Source: Dehalococcoidia bacterium
GTDB taxonomy: Bacteria > Chloroflexota > Dehalococcoidia > Dehalococcoidales > E44-bin46
Length of the DNA: 8,413 nucleotides
Direction: 5' to 3'
NCBI GenBank assembly: GCA_030634425.1
Contig: DAOWAU010000026.1
Span: forward strand, 1 to 8,413
Positions 6,524 to 8,413 of the stretch are shown in pieces. The notes below the pieces were generated by a model. That model was not told the DNA's origin. It was given only the letters and a program-made list of their open reading frames with translations, and searched no databases. The position numbers and the translations under genes are program-made. The number at the start of each line of letters is the position of its first letter. The first letter of the stretch is position 1.

Positions 6524-7978
6524 ATGAGAATAAAAGTTGTTCTCCACTACCTAGGACTGTTAATAACAGGCCTAGGACTTTCTATGCTCTTCCCCTTAGG
6601 CTTAAGCCTTTACTATAACGAGCCTGATTTCTCAGCCTTTGCCATCTCCGCAGGCATTAGCGTAGGTTCAGGTTTGCTCCTTTGGCGTTTAACCCCAGGC
6701 GGCGAGGGGAGGATGAGTCGACGGGAAGCAATAATGCTAGTGGCTGGAGCATGGGTATTAGCCTCAGCCTTTGGCGCCATACCCTATGAACTAGCCGGGA
6801 CCTTCCACAGCTATCTTGACGCCTATTTCGAGGCCATGTCAGGCTACACCACTACTGGAGCCACAGTGCTCACCTCTATCGAAAGCCAGCCCCACGGCAT
6901 CCTTCTGTGGCGCAATCTCACCCAGTGGCTCGGGGGAATGGGGATAATAACACTGTTTGTAGCTTTATTCCCTATATTGGGCATGGGAGCAGCCTATCTG
7001 GTCGAAGCTGAGATGCCAGGACCCCAAGCCGAGAGGCTAACAGCCCGTATCCGAGATACAGTAAAGGCTTTATGGACGATGTATCTTGGCTTCTCAGGGC
7101 TAGAATTTGTCTTGCTCTGGCAGGTAGGAGGAATGCCTCCGTTTGATGCCCTAATAGTTACCCTAGGCACCATGCCTACTGGAGGCTTCACCGCCACAAC
7201 TTTGAGCATCGGTGCCTATAACAGTGTAATCATTGAGGGCATCGTTATCGCCTTCATGGTGCTTGCTGGCATAAACTTTGGGCTATATTACTTTCTTTTC
7301 CGCAAGCGCCAACCTGGGCGCCTGTTCGGCAACCCTGAATTCCGCCTCTACATCGGCATTCTCACCGCCTCTTCTATTCTCATCGCGGTGAACCTGATGA
7401 GGAGTATGGGATTATCTATTGGAGAGGCCTTCAGATACAGCGGCTTTCAAGCTGTATCCATTATGACCACCACTGGCTTCAGCACCGCCGATTTTAACCT
7501 CTGGCCAACATTCGCCAAATCAGCTTTACTGGTCCTGATGATAATCGGGGCTTCAGCAGGTTCAACAGGGGGAGCATTAAAGGTTACCCGCCTTTTGGTG
7601 TTGATGAAGTATATCCACCGCCGCATGATGCTTGCCTTTAACCCTAAAGCAGTCATCCCAATAAAAGTAGGAGGCAACGCATTATCAGAAAAAATCGCCT
7701 CCGGTATTGTTGGTACCGCTATTTTATATTTTGTCGTCCTTATTGCTGGTTTCCTGGCAATGAGTGCCTTAGGGCTAGACCATCTGACCGCCTTATCTTC
7801 CGTGTTTGCCACCGTAGGGAATGTCGGCCCTGGCCTGGCTCTGGTAGGACCGGGAGCGAATTATGCCTTAATTCCGGCCGGTGGTAAGGTTATTCTTATA
7901 GGATGTATGCTGGCTGGCCGCCTCGAGCTATTAACCATATTGGTGCTGTTTAGCCCCTCGTTTTGGAAGTGGCGCTAA
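6524..7978 (+). CDS. trkH: Trk-type K+ transporter membrane subunit TrkH
   Basis: The 484-residue membrane protein consists of repeated helix-pore loop-helix units. All four selectivity-filter segments are visible: TTTGAT (109-114), PTGGFT (218-223), TTTGFS (315-320) and VGNVGPG (431-437). ASAGSTGGALKVTRL (343-357) corresponds to the intramembrane gating loop of the third unit, and GCMLAGRLELLTILVLFSP (460-478) is the usual family C-terminus. It forms the K+ path, gated by TrkA encoded 10 nt upstream, and should act in K+ uptake and turgor control. TrkH, TrkG and KtrB share this fold; the length and double RCK TrkA favour TrkH. Only a weak ribosome site precedes the ATG, so translational coupling to trkA is likely. 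No clear terminator hairpin follows. Confidence 0.95.
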   Translation: MRIKVVLHYLGLLITGLGLSMLFPLGLSLYYNEPDFSAFAISAGISVGSGLLLWRLTPGGEGRMSRREAIMLVAGAWVLASAFGAIPYELAGTFHSYLDAYFEAMSGYTTTGATVLTSIESQPHGILLWRNLTQWLGGMGIITLFVALFPILGMGAAYLVEAEMPGPQAERLTARIRDTVKALWTMYLGFSGLEFVLLWQVGGMPPFDALIVTLGTMPTGGFTATTLSIGAYNSVIIEGIVIAFMVLAGINFGLYYFLFRKRQPGRLFGNPEFRLYIGILTASSILIAVNLMRSMGLSIGEAFRYSGFQAVSIMTTTGFSTADFNLWPTFAKSALLVLMIIGASAGSTGGALKVTRLLVLMKYIHRRMMLAFNPKAVIPIKVGGNALSEKIASGIVGTAILYFVVLIAGFLAMSALGLDHLTALSSVFATVGNVGPGLALVGPGANYALIPAGGKVILIGCMLAGRLELLTILVLFSPSFWKWR

Positions 7979-8016
7979 TGAATCGGAAGCGGTAAAATAA
8001 TACACCAAAAATGTTG

Positions 8017-8044
8017 TTGACTTGTTGACAAGAAGAGTTATAAT
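8017..8044 (+). promoter_or_regulatory. Promoter of the Usp gene, predicted leaderless start
   Basis: TTGACT (8017-8022) and a perfect TATAAT (8039-8044) are 16 nt apart. With the usual distance from the -10 box, the transcription start falls on 8051, the G of the GTG start codon of the next gene. A TTGACA at 8025-8030 is closer to consensus but only 8 nt from the -10 box, so it is not usable with it. Confidence 0.7.
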
Positions 8045-8050
8045 TAGCCC

Positions 8051-8413
8051 GTGCTCAATAACAACCAAAAGCAAAAAGCAACGCAGTTTTACCGAATCTT
8101 AGTACCGGTAACCGGTACCAAAGCCGCTGAGGAGGCGATTAAGCTCGCCTGCCGGCTGGCTAAACAAGATAAGAGCGAAGTCTACGCCGTTTATATCATC
8201 ACTATGGCACGCGAGCTACCGCTAGATGCCGTAATTGAACCCGAAATTCAGAAAGCCGAAGACATTCTAGGCCATATTGAGCATGTCGCTAAAGAACAGC
8301 ACTGCCGGATAGATACTGATGTGCTTCAAGCCCGTGAAGCAGGACCAGCCATTATTGATGAAGCAATAGAACGAGAGGTTGACCTGATCATAATGGGTGT
8401 TGTCTACAAGAGA
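8051..8413 (+). CDS. Universal stress protein (UspA-like), 3' end outside window
   Basis: The first 121 residues are present and the frame runs off the window. The opening strand FYRILVPVTGT (13-23) followed by a helix AAEEAIKLACRLA, the strand EVYAVYII (43-50), a long helix, and VDLIIMG (110-116) match the Usp alpha/beta fold. Two ATP-site features look altered: the Asp that normally follows ILVPV is Thr21, and the residues after the MG strand are VVYKR rather than the THGR-like start of the G-x2-G loop. It may be a non-ATP-binding Usp, though the rest of that loop is not visible. GTG at 8051 is the only possible start: an in-frame TAG lies at 8045-8047 and no ribosome site fits. It follows trkH but has its own promoter. 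Confidence 0.85.
   Translation, partial: MLNNNQKQKATQFYRILVPVTGTKAAEEAIKLACRLAKQDKSEVYAVYIITMARELPLDAVIEPEIQKAEDILGHIEHVAKEQHCRIDTDVLQAREAGPAIIDEAIEREVDLIIMGVVYKR

Noticed and set aside
6994..7812. Two minus-strand open frames opposite trkH
   Set aside because: Antisense to the TrkH pore segments; composition is that of a shadow frame.
8025..8044. TTGACA paired with TATAAT as a promoter
   Set aside because: The spacer is only 8 nt; the overlapping upstream TTGACT at 16 nt fits instead.
1..8413. CRISPR array, transposase or prophage genes
   Set aside because: No regularly spaced repeats, transposase motifs or phage genes are visible on either strand.

Overview
The window looks like a chromosomal stretch of an anaerobic member of the Chloroflexota, most likely class Dehalococcoidia. 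That placement is inference from gene style: a Chloroflexota-like guanylate kinase, an NfnAB-type flavoprotein pair, and a GC-rich hairpin of a kind I associate with intergenic repeats in these genomes. No rRNA, intact tRNA, CRISPR array or insertion sequence is visible.

Left part (1-1537): a hairpin-rich intergenic repeat comes first, then an AT-rich + strand gene for an AbiGi-like (abortive-infection antitoxin family) protein. Facing it, with only 8 bp between stop codons, is a minus-strand gene for a small four-helix membrane protein with a TTG start. Just upstream of that gene lies a 5'-truncated second copy of it, and then the terminator of the next minus-strand operon.

Middle (1538-3888): a two-gene minus-strand operon, nfnA then nfnB, encodes the small and large subunits of a flavin-based NADH/ferredoxin:NADP+ oxidoreductase (NfnAB/SudBA type). 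All expected Fe-S ligands are present, including the diagnostic Asp ligand of the NfnA [2Fe-2S] cluster. A promoter can be read upstream and a hairpin terminator downstream.

Right part (3964-8413): remA (DUF370 DNA-binding regulator) overlaps gmk (guanylate kinase) by 20 bp. A near-consensus sigma-70-type promoter then precedes a possible 52-residue basic protein, trkA and trkH, the NAD(H)-binding gate and the membrane subunit of a Trk/Ktr K+ uptake system. A second good promoter sits so that its predicted start site falls exactly on the GTG of a UspA-like gene cut by the window end, suggesting a leaderless mRNA. In Bacillus RemA also affects osmoprotection, so the remA-gmk-trkAH-usp order may reflect a K+/osmotic stress theme; this is inference.

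Most of the window is ordinary housekeeping DNA. I do not see a convincing undescribed multi-gene system. The items most worth a second look are the lone AbiGi-like gene, the decayed membrane-protein duplicate, the small basic ORF ahead of trkA, and the leaderless, ATP-site-altered Usp gene.
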